Origin: Streptomyces sp. MZ04
Lineage (GTDB): Bacteria > Actinomycetota > Actinomycetes > Streptomycetales > Streptomycetaceae
Direction: 5' to 3'
Assembly (NCBI RefSeq): GCF_004684775.1
Contig: NZ_SRIC01000044.1
Coordinates: 1 to 40,145 of the forward strand
DNA length: 40,145 bases
A program made the position numbers and the translations under genes. Position 1 is the stretch's first letter, and each line of letters opens with the position of its first letter. Below are positions 33,173-40,145 of this stretch, in pieces. Below the pieces are notes generated by a model. The model had not been told where the DNA came from. It ran no database searches and was given only the letters and a program-made list of their open reading frames with translations.

Positions 33173-34078
33173 TCAAGCCCAGTCGACGGCAGCACGCAGC
33201 AGCCACTCGTGCGCCCGCGCGATATGCGGCATGGCCAGTGTGCCGGTGCGTACGACGAGGAAATAGGTGCGCAGCGGAGGCACCGCCGGGTCGTGCAGGG
33301 CCACGACCTCGCCACTCTCCAGGGCGGGCGCGCACAGATAGCGGGGCAGCACGGCGAGGCCCGCGCCGGAGGCGGCGCAGGCGAGCACCGCGCGCAGGTC
33401 CGGCACGATGACGGTGCCCGATGCCGCCGGACGGGTGTCGAAGACGGCGGCCCAGTAGCGGGCGACCAGCGGCAGTGACTCGTGCACCTCCACCACCGGC
33501 AGGTTCTCGAGGGCGGACGCGCCCTTGCGCCGCAGCTTCCCGGGGCCGATGCGGGCGGCCCAGCGCGGGCCCGCGACCAGGACATGCTCCTCGTCGCAGA
33601 GCGGCGTCGCGGTGAGCAGCGCGCCGCGCGGCCGGGCCGTGGTGATGGCCAGGTCGTGGTGGCCTGCGGAGAGCCCTTCGAGGACCTCCTCTGCGTTGCC
33701 GAACGAGGCACGCAGCGCGAAGCCCTGGCCGTCCTGCCCCGTCAGCGCGGTGAGCGCGGGCAGGGCCAGGGTGGCCGTGAACTCCGGCGGCCCCGCGAGG
33801 TGGAGCGTGCGTACCGAAGAGTCCTCGTCGAGCCCGGTCTCGGCGATCTCCACCAGGGCGTCGAGATGCGGGGCGGCCTTGTGCGCGAGTTCGTCCCCGA
33901 TGGTCGTGGGGGTCACGCCGCGCGCCTGGCGCAGGAACAAGGGGCGGCCCAATTGCCGTTCGAGGGTGCGTATCTGGGACGTCACGGCGGGCTGCGAGAG
34001 GCCGAGCAGGGCGGCGGCGCGCGTGAAGGAACCGGCCCGGTGCACGGTGACAAATGTGCGCAGCAGGGCCAGATCCAT
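33173..34078 (-). CDS. LysR family transcriptional regulator
   Basis: 301 residues. The N-terminal winged helix is standard (MDLALLRTFVTVHRAGSFTRAAALLGLSQPAVTSQIRTLERQLGRPLFLR). The C-terminal effector domain has the usual two-lobed pattern, with LAITTARPRGALL and GAGLAVLPRYL. The ligand is unknown. The ATG at 34078 has GGAGGGGAGGG upstream. LysR proteins usually control a divergent gene, but the only plus-strand signal upstream is a promoter at 34155 feeding a short untranslated segment. Overlapping minus-strand TTGACT-N17-CACAGT may be its own promoter. Confidence 0.92.
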   Translation of the reverse strand: MDLALLRTFVTVHRAGSFTRAAALLGLSQPAVTSQIRTLERQLGRPLFLRQARGVTPTTIGDELAHKAAPHLDALVEIAETGLDEDSSVRTLHLAGPPEFTATLALPALTALTGQDGQGFALRASFGNAEEVLEGLSAGHHDLAITTARPRGALLTATPLCDEEHVLVAGPRWAARIGPGKLRRKGASALENLPVVEVHESLPLVARYWAAVFDTRPAASGTVIVPDLRAVLACAASGAGLAVLPRYLCAPALESGEVVALHDPAVPPLRTYFLVVRTGTLAMPHIARAHEWLLRAAVDWA

Positions 34079-34154
34079 GGCAGCGCCCTCCCCTCCAGGC
34101 CCCTGGGCCGCGCCCAACTATAAATATGTCGATAGGTCTCTGTCGCTACTGTGA

Positions 34155-34250
34155 TTGGACACTGACACAGAGTCAACTAGCCTTGTTCGCGCGGTTCTTC
34201 GCGCGCAGAACCGGGACGGTCCGAGCCACGAGGGGGGAGGCTCGGACCGT
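34155..34250 (+). ncRNA. Candidate small RNA: orphan promoter followed by terminator
   Basis: TTGGAC (34155-34160), exactly 17 bp, TAGCCT (34178-34183) is one of the best HrdB-like promoters in the window. About 60 nt downstream of the expected start (near 34190) is a 12-bp hairpin (34216-34227 with 34239-34250). A smaller GGTTC/GAACC stem lies between. No convincing reading frame is seen. The hairpin also sits where the minus-strand PLP enzyme gene needs a terminator. No expression evidence. Confidence 0.35.
34216..34250 (-). terminator. Terminator hairpin after the PLP enzyme gene
   Basis: 12-bp perfect stem (ACGGTCCGAGCC) with an 11-nt loop, 55 bp beyond the stop of the minus-strand gene ending at 34305. 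It may also end a short plus-strand transcript. Confidence 0.7.
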
Positions 34251-34304
34251 TCGTTGTACGTAGCGGGGTACTAGCCGGGAGACGGCAGGAGCACCGGAAA
34301 GCGG

Positions 34305-35504
34305 TCAGTTCGCCGACTTTGCGGACGCTGCCGCCTCGTCCGTTTCGTCGAGTGCCCGCAGCACGTCCGCCACCAGATCCTCAGGGTCCTCGGCCCCGGC
34401 GGAGAAGCGGACGAAGCCCTCCGGGACCGCGTCCCCGCCCCAGCGGCCGCGCCGCTCGGCGGTGGACCGTACGCCGCCGAAGCTCGTCGCGTCGTCCACC
34501 AGGCGCAGCGCGTCGAGAAAACGATCGGCACGCGCGCGTGAGGGCAGCGTGAACGAGACCACGCACCCGAAGCGCCGCATCTGCTGCGAGGCGATCTTGT
34601 GCGAGGGATCGTCGGGCAGCCCCGGATAGCGAAGCCCGGTCACCTCGTCGCGGCCGCGCAGCGCCTCGGCGAGGGCCAGGGCGTTGGCGTTCTGCCGCTC
34701 GGCGCGCAGCTGGAGCGTGGCGAGCGAGCGGTGCGCGAGCCAGGCCTCCATCGGGCCCGGAATCGCCCCGACGATCTTGCGCCAGCGCTTCACGGACGCG
34801 GCCAACTCGGCATCGCGGCAGGCGACGTACCCCAGAAGGATGTCGCCGTGCCCCGTGAGCTGCTTGGTGCCGCTGGCCACGGAGAAGTCGGCGCCGAGCT
34901 CCAGGGGACGCTGGCCCAGCGGCGTGGCCAGGGTGTTGTCGACCGCGACCAGGGCGCCACGCGCGCGTGCCGCCTCGGCGAGACGCCGCACGTCGCACAC
35001 GTCGAGCCCCGGGTTGGACGGGGTCTCGATCCACAGCAGCTTCGCGCCGTCCAGGACGCCGAGCTGCGCGTCGCCGCCGGTCGGGGCGGTGCGCACCTCG
35101 ATGCCGTACGCGGTGAGCTGCTCGTGGACCAGGGGCAGCGCCTGATAGCCGTCGTCCGGCATGACCACCACGTCGCCAGTGCGCAGCTGCGAGAAGAGCA
35201 CCGCCGAGATCGCGGCCATCCCGGAGGCGAAGACCAGGGTCTCGACGTCATCGCCGGATCCGGGCGCCTCCAACTCGCCGATGGCCCGCTCCAGAAGCGT
35301 CCAGGTCGGGTTCTCGTCGCGTCCGTAGGTGTACGGCCCCGTGGGGTCGCCCGGCAGATGGAAGTGCGCCGCGAACACCGGGCCCGGCAGCGTCGGCTCG
35401 TGTTTCACCGGCTCGGGGAGGCCGGCCCGCACCGCTCTCGTGCCGTCGCCGATCCCTGAGCCCGTACCTGCGGCTGTTCCCGCGGTTCGTGCGGAATCCG
35501 TCAT
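34305..35504 (-). CDS. Cys/Met metabolism PLP enzyme (cystathionine gamma-synthase/lyase type)
   Basis: 399 residues of the gamma-family (fold type I). Motifs: YTYGRDENPTWTLLERAIGELE near residues 58-79, FASGMAAISAVLFS, the WIETPSNPGLDVCDV segment, DNTLATPLGQRPLELGADFSVASGTKQLTGHGDIL with the PLP lysine in TKQLTGH, and C-terminal RSTAERRGRW. It could act as cystathionine gamma-lyase, gamma-synthase or a related enzyme; sequence alone does not decide. The ATG at 35504 overlaps the phosphatase stop by 4 bp (ATGA), so translation is coupled. Third gene of a three-gene minus-strand operon. Confidence 0.9.
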   Translation of the reverse strand: MTDSARTAGTAAGTGSGIGDGTRAVRAGLPEPVKHEPTLPGPVFAAHFHLPGDPTGPYTYGRDENPTWTLLERAIGELEAPGSGDDVETLVFASGMAAISAVLFSQLRTGDVVVMPDDGYQALPLVHEQLTAYGIEVRTAPTGGDAQLGVLDGAKLLWIETPSNPGLDVCDVRRLAEAARARGALVAVDNTLATPLGQRPLELGADFSVASGTKQLTGHGDILLGYVACRDAELAASVKRWRKIVGAIPGPMEAWLAHRSLATLQLRAERQNANALALAEALRGRDEVTGLRYPGLPDDPSHKIASQQMRRFGCVVSFTLPSRARADRFLDALRLVDDATSFGGVRSTAERRGRWGGDAVPEGFVRFSAGAEDPEDLVADVLRALDETDEAAASAKSAN

Positions 35505-35995
35505 GCCGCCCGCCCTTCCATCGCTTCACGTACGGCGTCGAGCAGACCGTCGCTCGCCGCCTCGACCATTCTCAGGCACGTGTCGAAGCCGTCGTCGTCG
35601 CCGAAGTACGGGTCGGGAACGTCCAGGTCGGTGGCGGCGGGGTCGTACGAGCGCAGCAGCCGCACCTTGTCCGCGTCCGCGGAGGTCGGCGCGAGGCGGC
35701 GCAGCGTACGCAGATGGCCCGCGTCCAGGGCGATCACCAGATCGAGGCGCGGGAACCAGGAGACCTGGAAGCGCCGCGCCACATGATCGCTCTCGTAGCC
35801 GGCCGCCTCCAGGACGGAGACGGTGCGCGGGTCGGCGCCGTCTCCCTCGTGCCAGCCGTCGGTGCCCGCGCTGTCCACCCGGACCAGGCCGCCGAGTCCG
35901 GCCTCGTCGACCCGCGCGCGGAAGACGGACTCGGCGATGGGTGACCGGCAGATGTTGCCGGTGCAGACGAAACACACGGAGAAGGGCAGGGCCAT
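35501..35995 (-). CDS. Low-molecular-weight protein tyrosine phosphatase
   Basis: 164 residues. The P-loop VCTGNICRSP (C-x5-R-S) is at residues 10-19, and the general-acid motif DVPDPYFGDDDGF lies near 125-137. Both are intact, so activity is likely. LMW phosphatases act on phosphotyrosine proteins, including capsule or signalling kinases, and some act on arginine phosphate. The ATG at 35995 follows the membrane protein stop by 9 bp and the end overlaps the PLP enzyme start by 4 bp. It may not be the PtpA orthologue described elsewhere in Streptomyces. Confidence 0.93.
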   Translation of the reverse strand: MALPFSVCFVCTGNICRSPIAESVFRARVDEAGLGGLVRVDSAGTDGWHEGDGADPRTVSVLEAAGYESDHVARRFQVSWFPRLDLVIALDAGHLRTLRRLAPTSADADKVRLLRSYDPAATDLDVPDPYFGDDDGFDTCLRMVEAASDGLLDAVREAMEGRAA

Positions 35996-36004
35996 CGGGC
36001 GGGC

Positions 36005-36385
36005 TCAGTCCTTGTCGTCGGGCAGGACGACGTTCATCGCCCAGGACACGACAGAGATGATCAGGCCGCCCAGAACCGCGGTCCAGAACCCGTCGACGTG
36101 GAAGCTCAGGTCGAACTTGTCGGCCAGCCACGAGGTCAGCAGCAGCATCAGGGCGTTGACCACGAGGGTGATCAGACCCAGGGTCAGGATGAAGAGCGGG
36201 AAGGTGAGGACCTTCACGATCGGCTTGACCAGGAAGTTCACCAGGCCGAAGAGCAGGGCGACGACGATCAGCGTGCCGGCCTTCTTGCCCGTGCTGTCGC
36301 CGGTCAGGGTGATCTTGTCGAGCAGCCATACGGCGACGGCCAGGGCCGCCGCGTTGGCGATCGTCTTGACTACGAAATTCTTCAT
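36005..36385 (-). CDS. YvlD/phage holin-like (PF04020-type) membrane protein
   Basis: 126 residues with four hydrophobic helices (KTIANAAALAVAVWLLDKI, GTLIVVALLFGLVNFLVKPIV, LFILTLGLITLVVNALMLLL, WTAVLGGLIISVVSWAMNVV) and the conserved FGLVNFLVKPIVKVLTFPLFILTLG segment of the family. Often named phage holin-like, but it is a chromosomal protein of unknown function and no phage genes are nearby. The ATG at 36385 (MKNFVVKTIANA) opens the operon with the phosphatase 9 bp downstream. Divergent from the cupin gene. Confidence 0.9.
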   Translation of the reverse strand: MKNFVVKTIANAAALAVAVWLLDKITLTGDSTGKKAGTLIVVALLFGLVNFLVKPIVKVLTFPLFILTLGLITLVVNALMLLLTSWLADKFDLSFHVDGFWTAVLGGLIISVVSWAMNVVLPDDKD

Positions 36386-36456
36386 GTGTCTGATCGTGGC
36401 AGACGTAGGGCCGGAGCGGTCGGCCCCCGATCAGCGGCGAGGGGCGTACACGGACG

Positions 36457-36774
36457 ATGAAGGCATTCCGACTGGATGAGCTGGAGGCGGAGCGCGCCGC
36501 GAACGACGGTGCGTATCTGCAGTTTCTGCGTGAGCGGAACATGTCGGTCGGGCTGTACGCGCTCGATGCCGGGGAGTCCGACCCCCAACTGCCGCACCAG
36601 CAGGACGAGGTGTACATGATCGTCAGCGGCCGGGCGTCGATCACCGTCGGCATGGAGACCACCCAGGTCGCGCGGGGCAGTGTCGTGTACGTGCCCGCGG
36701 GCGTGGCCCACAAGTTCCACCACATCAGCGAGGACCTGCGCATCCTGGTCGTCTTCTCGCCGCCGGAGGGCTGA
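36457..36774 (+). CDS. Small cupin-fold protein
   Basis: 105 residues, a single cupin barrel: LYALDAGESDPQLPHQQDEVYMIVSGRASITVG (motif 1, with His and Glu candidates for metal) and GSVVYVPAGVAHKFHHISEDLRILVVF (motif 2). The function of such single-domain cupins varies and cannot be read here. The ATG at 36457 is the first in frame and the upstream GAGGGG is a usable ribosome binding site. It is divergent from the YvlD-type operon and is apparently a single gene. Confidence 0.9.
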   Translation: MKAFRLDELEAERAANDGAYLQFLRERNMSVGLYALDAGESDPQLPHQQDEVYMIVSGRASITVGMETTQVARGSVVYVPAGVAHKFHHISEDLRILVVFSPPEG

Positions 36775-36905
36775 TCCACTCCGCCGCAGGGCTGACTTCT
36801 CGGGGCCGGGACCTCGGGGTTCCCTAAGGGACGGATCAGGGGAGGACAAGGGGTCCGAGGCCCCCGCCGAGGCCTTCGCCGCTCTAGCATCGAATGCAGG
36901 AAGTC

Positions 36906-36945
36906 AGAGATGCAGAGACGCAGAGATGCGGAGATGCAAAGACGC
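36906..36945. repeat. 8-bp tandem repeat upstream of the DUF5326 gene
   Basis: Five units: AGAGATGC, AGAGACGC, AGAGATGC, GGAGATGC, AAAGACGC. The array is unusually purine-rich and low in GC for this genome and ends 17 bp before the next start codon, so copy number could alter leader length. Confidence 0.85.
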
Positions 36946-36962
36946 GCAGAGAGGTAAGGACG

Positions 36963-37184
36963 ATGGCAGCACAGGAGATCTTCTCGGGATTGCCGTGGTG
37001 GGTGAAGTGGATCGCGGTGCCGGTCATCGCCCTGGTCGTGTTCGGCGGCGTGATAGCGACCGTTGTGGGATTCGTGGTCGGCCTGTTGTTCAAGGCACTG
37101 ATTTTCGTGGCGCTTGTGGGCGGACTCATCTACGTCGTACGGAAGTTCATATCGGGCTCGGCCTCGTCACGCAGCGATTGGTGA
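36963..37184 (+). CDS. DUF5326-type small membrane protein
   Basis: 73 residues. The start MAAQEIFSGLPWWVKWIAVPVIALVVFGG is followed by a second hydrophobic run (VVGFVVGLLFKALIFVALVGGLIYVV) and a short basic tail, giving two membrane helices. Function unknown; the family is known from Streptomyces. The ATG at 36963 has GAGAGGTAAGGA upstream. The frame is open to 36894, but that part is the 8-bp repeat array and is not likely coding. A weak hairpin follows, then ssgR. Confidence 0.82.
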   Translation: MAAQEIFSGLPWWVKWIAVPVIALVVFGGVIATVVGFVVGLLFKALIFVALVGGLIYVVRKFISGSASSRSDW

Positions 37185-37200
37185 CTTCTCGCAAAGGTTC

Positions 37201-37229
37201 CCTCGGGCGGGGGAAGTTTCCCCGCGAGG
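37201..37229 (+). terminator. Weak terminator-like hairpin after the DUF5326 gene
   Basis: CCTCG pairs with CGAGG and CGGGG with CCCCG, with a GG bulge and an A/T-rich loop, 17 bp after the stop codon. There is no T-run. Confidence 0.4.
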
Positions 37230-37361
37230 GGTCTCGGGCCGGTGTCCAGCGGTTAGAGTCCGAAATCCGACGCGGGGTCCGCCCCGCGCGCGGGCGCAAC
37301 GCGCTCCCTCCCGTGTGACCCCGGGCACGGGCAGACATCCCACGCGCTTCGGGAGTGAACC

Positions 37362-38144
37362 TTGGCCACAGTTGACGCCGCACCCTCAACTGCCGCCGCG
37401 CCGACCCTCATCGGCTCCGTGCAGCGGGCGACACGTCTGTTGGAGGCCGCAGCCGCGCATCAGGGCGGGGCACCCGCCAAGCAGTTGGCCCGTGAGTCGG
37501 GGCTCGCGCTTCCCACGGCCTATCACCTGCTGCGCACGCTGACGCACGAGGGCTATCTGCGCCGGGAGAAGGGCCTGTTCGTGCTCGGCGAGGCCGCCGA
37601 GCGGCTGAGTGCCAGCGGGGCGCAGCAGAATCGTCGCGGCATGATCGGCGAAGCCTTGGCGCACTGGCGTGACGCCATCGGCGTACCGGTCTATTTCGCC
37701 GTTTACCGCGAGGGCGAGATCGAGATCGTGGCCGTCGCGGACACGCCCGGGAATCCGGCCGTCGAAGAGTGGGCGGACTTCCGCGAGACCGGTCATGCCC
37801 ATGCGATCGGCCAGTGCCTGCTCGGCCAACTCGACGACGAGCAGCGCAAGGACCACCTCGACCGCTACCCGGTGCAGTCGATCACGCGGTACTCGGTCCG
37901 TGACGACCGGAGTTTCCTGCGCCGCCTGGACGCGATGGGGCGGATGAAACCCGTGGTGGAGCGGCAGGAGTATGCGCTGGGGACGGTCTGCGCCGCCATT
38001 CCGATCACGGCGGGCAACACGGCTGCCACGATGGCGATTTCCGTTCCCTCCGATCAGGCCGGTCGGCTACTGCCCGCAGCCGACCGATTGCAGAATGAGA
38101 TCGGAAAGCTACTCGGGACACTCGCCTTCTCTATCAGCATCTGA
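37362..38144 (+). CDS. ssgR: IclR-family regulator SsgR, activator of ssgA
   Basis: 260 residues. The N-terminal IclR winged helix is seen as SVQRATRLLEAAAAHQGGAPAKQLARESGLALPTAYHLLRTLTHEGYLRRE (about 18-70). The rest is the IclR effector domain (GVPVYFAVYREGEIEIVAVAD; CAAIPITAGNTAATMAISVP). In S. coelicolor the IclR gene immediately upstream of ssgA is ssgR, required for ssgA expression in sporulation; the same arrangement here supports the name. The start is a TTG with GGGAG 7 nt upstream. Only 103 bp separate it from ssgA. Confidence 0.9.
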   Translation: MATVDAAPSTAAAPTLIGSVQRATRLLEAAAAHQGGAPAKQLARESGLALPTAYHLLRTLTHEGYLRREKGLFVLGEAAERLSASGAQQNRRGMIGEALAHWRDAIGVPVYFAVYREGEIEIVAVADTPGNPAVEEWADFRETGHAHAIGQCLLGQLDDEQRKDHLDRYPVQSITRYSVRDDRSFLRRLDAMGRMKPVVERQEYALGTVCAAIPITAGNTAATMAISVPSDQAGRLLPAADRLQNEIGKLLGTLAFSISI

Positions 38145-38247
38145 AAACTCACTCCTTGTGATGTGATGTGTACGTTAAGCAAGATGCCATGGGTGTCAGG
38201 GAGTTGGTTCCTGGCCAGTCGATGTTTAGCGACGGGGTAGGCGGGCG

Positions 38248-38691
38248 ATGGGCGAGCGCGAGTCGGTGCAGGCAGAGGTCATGATGAGCTTCCTTGTTTC
38301 CGAGGAGCTGTCGTTTCGCATCCCGGTGGAGCTGCGCTACGAGACCGGGGATCCCTATGCCATCCGGCTGACCTTCCATCTCCCCGGTGACGCTCCGGTG
38401 ACCTGGGCGTTTGGGCGGGAGTTGCTGATCGAGGGGGTGGGCAGGGCGTGCGGTGACGGGGACGTGCGCATCGCGCCCACCGATCCCGAGCTGCTCGAAG
38501 AGGTCCTCATCAGGCTTCAGGTCGGTGGTGACCAGGCGCTGTTCCGGGTGGGGATCCCGCCGCTGCTCGCGTTCCTGGACCGTACGGACAAGTTGGTGCC
38601 GCTCGGGCAAGAGCGGGCGCTCGCCGACTTCGAGTCGCACCTGGACGAGGCGTTGGACCGGATCCTCGCGGAGGAGCAGAGCGCGGGCTGA
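38248..38691 (+). CDS. ssgA: SsgA, sporulation-specific cell-division activator
   Basis: 147-residue SALP-family protein that activates sporulation septation by placing SsgB and FtsZ (established in Streptomyces). The signature SFLVSEELSFRIPVELRYE and TFHLPGDAPVTWAFGRELL are intact, as is the ending FLDRTDKLVPLGQE to ILAEEQSAG. It starts MGERESVQAEVMMSFLVSEEL, while shorter forms beginning at the MM pair (38281 or 38284) are possible since AGAGG lies just upstream of them. It follows ssgR by 103 bp in an A/T-richer stretch that presumably holds the SsgR-dependent promoter. I see no convincing operator. Confidence 0.95.
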   Translation: MGERESVQAEVMMSFLVSEELSFRIPVELRYETGDPYAIRLTFHLPGDAPVTWAFGRELLIEGVGRACGDGDVRIAPTDPELLEEVLIRLQVGGDQALFRVGIPPLLAFLDRTDKLVPLGQERALADFESHLDEALDRILAEEQSAG

Positions 38692-38791
38692 GCTCTGGGG
38701 GCAACGGGCGCAGGCGGATGGCAGATTGGGGCATTTCGCGGCATTGCCCCGGGTGGTCCCGGCGTAGGCTCGCCGGTTCCTGCGTCCCGGC

Positions 38792-40144
38792 TCACCGCTT
38801 GCGGCGTCGGCCCCCTCCTCCGCCACGGCGCTGCTTGGCGGCCGAGGGAGCCGTGGGAGCCGGGGCCGCCGCGGTGGTGGTGCCGCCCGTGCGGTCGGCC
38901 GAGACGACCAGGGCGGCCAGCGCCGTCGTCACCGGGACCGCGGCTACCAGGCCGATCGAGCCGACCAGGGTGCGCACGATCTCCTCGGCGACCAGCTCGC
39001 TGTTGGCCACCGTGCCCACGCTGCTCTGCGCGATCGAGAAGAGCAGGAGCAGTGGCAGCGCGGCGCCGGCGTACGCCAGGACCAGGGTGTTGACCACCGA
39101 GGCGATGTGGTCGCGGCCGATGCGGATGCCCGCGCGGTAGAGGCCGCGCCAGCCCATCGACGGGTTGGCCTGGTGCAGTTCCCAGACCGAGGACGTCTGC
39201 GTGACGGTCACGTCGTCGAGGACGCCGAGCGAGCCGATGATGATGCCCGCGAGCAGCAGACCGCTCATGTCGATGTCCGGATAGAGGCCGTGGATCAGAC
39301 CCGTGCTGTCGTCCGTGTTGCCGCTCAGCGAGGCCCAGCCGATGAAGACCGAGCCGAGCAGCCCGATGAGGAGGAGCGAGATCAGCGTGCCGAGCACCGC
39401 GACCGACGTACGGGCCGTGAGCCCGTGGCACAGATAGAGCGCGATCAGCATGATCGCGCTGGCCCCGACCACCGCCACGACCAGCGGATTCGAGCCCTGC
39501 AGGATCGCGGGCAGGATGAAGAACGTCAGCACGAGGAAGCTCAACGCCAGGGCCACCAGGGCCATGACGCCGCGCATCCGCCCCACCAGGACGACGGCGA
39601 CGGCGAAGATCCCGGCGAGCACCGCCAGGGGGACCTTGCGGTTCACGTCGGTGACCGAGTACTGCAGCGCCTCCGGGGCCTTGGGCTCATAGGCGACCAC
39701 CACCTGCTGGCCCTCGCGCAACTGCCGAGGCGAGTCCGGCTGGACGATCTCGGTGAAGGTGCGGCCCTTGTCCTTGCCGCTGGTCACCTCGACCGTCGCC
39801 TTCTTGCACATGCCCTCCGCGCGCGACTGCGCGGTCTGGCCCTCGGCGGTGGAGGTGTCCCCAGTGGGCGGCGGCTGCGAGGCGTTCACGTCCTTGCAGG
39901 GAAGCTCCTCCACCTTCGTCACCTTCGCCGACTGGGTCTGCCGATCGAAGCCGACCCCGGTGCGCTCATGGCCCGGCGCGCCGCCGGGCCAGAGCACGAC
40001 CAGGCCCACGACGACCGCGGTGGCGAAAGGAATCAGCACCGCGGCGATGACCTTGCGCAGATGCTTGGAGACCGGCGCCGCCGGGCCGTGACTGTGCGAG
40101 TGCCCGTGCCCGCCTCCGCCCCCATGCCCCCGTCTCTTATACAC
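38792..40144 (-). CDS. YibE/F family membrane protein, N-terminus cut by window end
   Basis: About 446 genuine residues. After a His/Gly-rich cytoplasmic stretch (GHSHSHG) come one membrane helix (VIAAVLIPFATAVVVGLVVLW), an extracytoplasmic segment with two cysteines, and about seven more helices containing the family segments LLLAGIIIGSLGVLDDVTVTQ and GRDHIASVVNTLVLAYAGAALPLLLLF. The C-terminus is basic. Function unknown; YibE/F proteins are suggested transporters. The first codons (VYKRR) come from adapter sequence at 40132-40145 and are not part of the protein, so the real start is beyond the window. Convergent with ssgA. Confidence 0.88.
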   Translation of the reverse strand: MYKRRGHGGGGGHGHSHSHGPAAPVSKHLRKVIAAVLIPFATAVVVGLVVLWPGGAPGHERTGVGFDRQTQSAKVTKVEELPCKDVNASQPPPTGDTSTAEGQTAQSRAEGMCKKATVEVTSGKDKGRTFTEIVQPDSPRQLREGQQVVVAYEPKAPEALQYSVTDVNRKVPLAVLAGIFAVAVVLVGRMRGVMALVALALSFLVLTFFILPAILQGSNPLVVAVVGASAIMLIALYLCHGLTARTSVAVLGTLISLLLIGLLGSVFIGWASLSGNTDDSTGLIHGLYPDIDMSGLLLAGIIIGSLGVLDDVTVTQTSSVWELHQANPSMGWRGLYRAGIRIGRDHIASVVNTLVLAYAGAALPLLLLFSIAQSSVGTVANSELVAEEIVRTLVGSIGLVAAVPVTTALAALVVSADRTGGTTTAAAPAPTAPSAAKQRRGGGGGRRRKR

Positions 40145-40145
40145 A
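40132..40145. other. Tn5/Nextera adapter remnant at the contig end
   Basis: The final bases GTCTCTTATACACA match 14 consecutive bases of the Tn5 mosaic end used in Nextera libraries (CTGTCTCTTATACACATCT); the base before differs. This is a library artefact, not chromosomal sequence. Confidence 0.88.

Noticed and set aside
34161..34185. Third RecA-NDp motif on the minus strand (GTGTCAGTG)
   Set aside because: No TAnnnT hexamer at the required 8-bp spacing.
36005..36385. Phage holin indicating a prophage
   Set aside because: The family name is misleading; four-helix YvlD-type protein in a chromosomal operon without phage genes.
38190..38247. AdpA-type operator (TGGCSNGWWY) before ssgA, at TGGCCAGTCG
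   Set aside because: Two mismatches at the end of the consensus; too weak to report as a site.

Overview
The window is about 40 kb of very GC-rich DNA with dense genes, almost exclusively G or C at third codon positions, and GTG/TTG starts. The gene order is that of the oriC-proximal core of a Streptomyces chromosome: murJ, DUF6049 gene, cca, LppU/SCO3897-type gene, inositol-phosphate synthase, PadR, class A PBP, GT87, alanine racemase-like gene, femX, rpsF-ssb-rpsR-rplI, MATE, dnaB, and finally ssgR-ssgA. The ssgR-ssgA sporulation pair and the parS sites make Streptomyces (or a very close relative) the best assignment. Both ends cut genes (murJ on the left, a YibE/F gene on the right). The last 13-14 bases match the Tn5/Nextera mosaic end, so the window looks like a whole draft contig with adapter left on its right end.

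Layout. 1-9000: envelope and tRNA-processing genes (murJ, DUF6049, cca), a LppU-like protein, an MFS exporter, and a padR-ino1 pair. 9013-16244: a cell-wall block (class A PBP, GT87 membrane glycosyltransferase, alanine racemase-like protein, FemX, small membrane protein). 16521-18257: ribosomal/replication operon rpsF-ssb-rpsR-rplI. 18357-21629: MATE exporter and the replicative helicase gene dnaB, divergent across a 459-bp regulatory region. 21636-30602: an accessory-like stretch (MocR regulator, methyltransferase, serine hydrolase, two acetyltransferase genes, a MarR-MFS-HbpS cassette, a membrane protein, a HAD phosphatase). 31021-36774: flavohemoglobin-like reductase, NUDIX hydrolase, LysR regulator, a minus-strand operon (YvlD-type membrane protein, low-molecular-weight phosphatase, PLP gamma-family enzyme) and a cupin. 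36963-40145: DUF5326 membrane protein, ssgR, ssgA, and a truncated YibE/F gene. No CRISPR array, transposase, phage module, tRNA or rRNA was found.

The most interesting content is regulatory. (1) Eight ParB-binding parS sites (TGTTTCACGTGAAACA, or one mismatch) lie in intergenic or start-site DNA. Two sit at the exact centre of long perfect palindromes (68 bp and 40 bp) placed where terminators are expected, and two overlap the start or promoter of genes. (2) Two near-perfect matches to the actinobacterial LexA-independent DNA-damage promoter (RecA-NDp, PafBC type: TTGTCAGTG-N8-TAnnnT) lie before the rpsF-ssb operon and before dnaB, so both replication loci may be damage-inducible. (3) A cluster of about five DnaA-box-like 9-mers lies in the same dnaB upstream region. 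Together these suggest that replication, segregation and damage response are wired into this locus. Other candidates are an orphan promoter-terminator pair that could encode a roughly 60-nt RNA, an unexplained nested hairpin upstream of the flavohemoglobin gene, and several short tandem duplications, two of which copy a stop-codon region.
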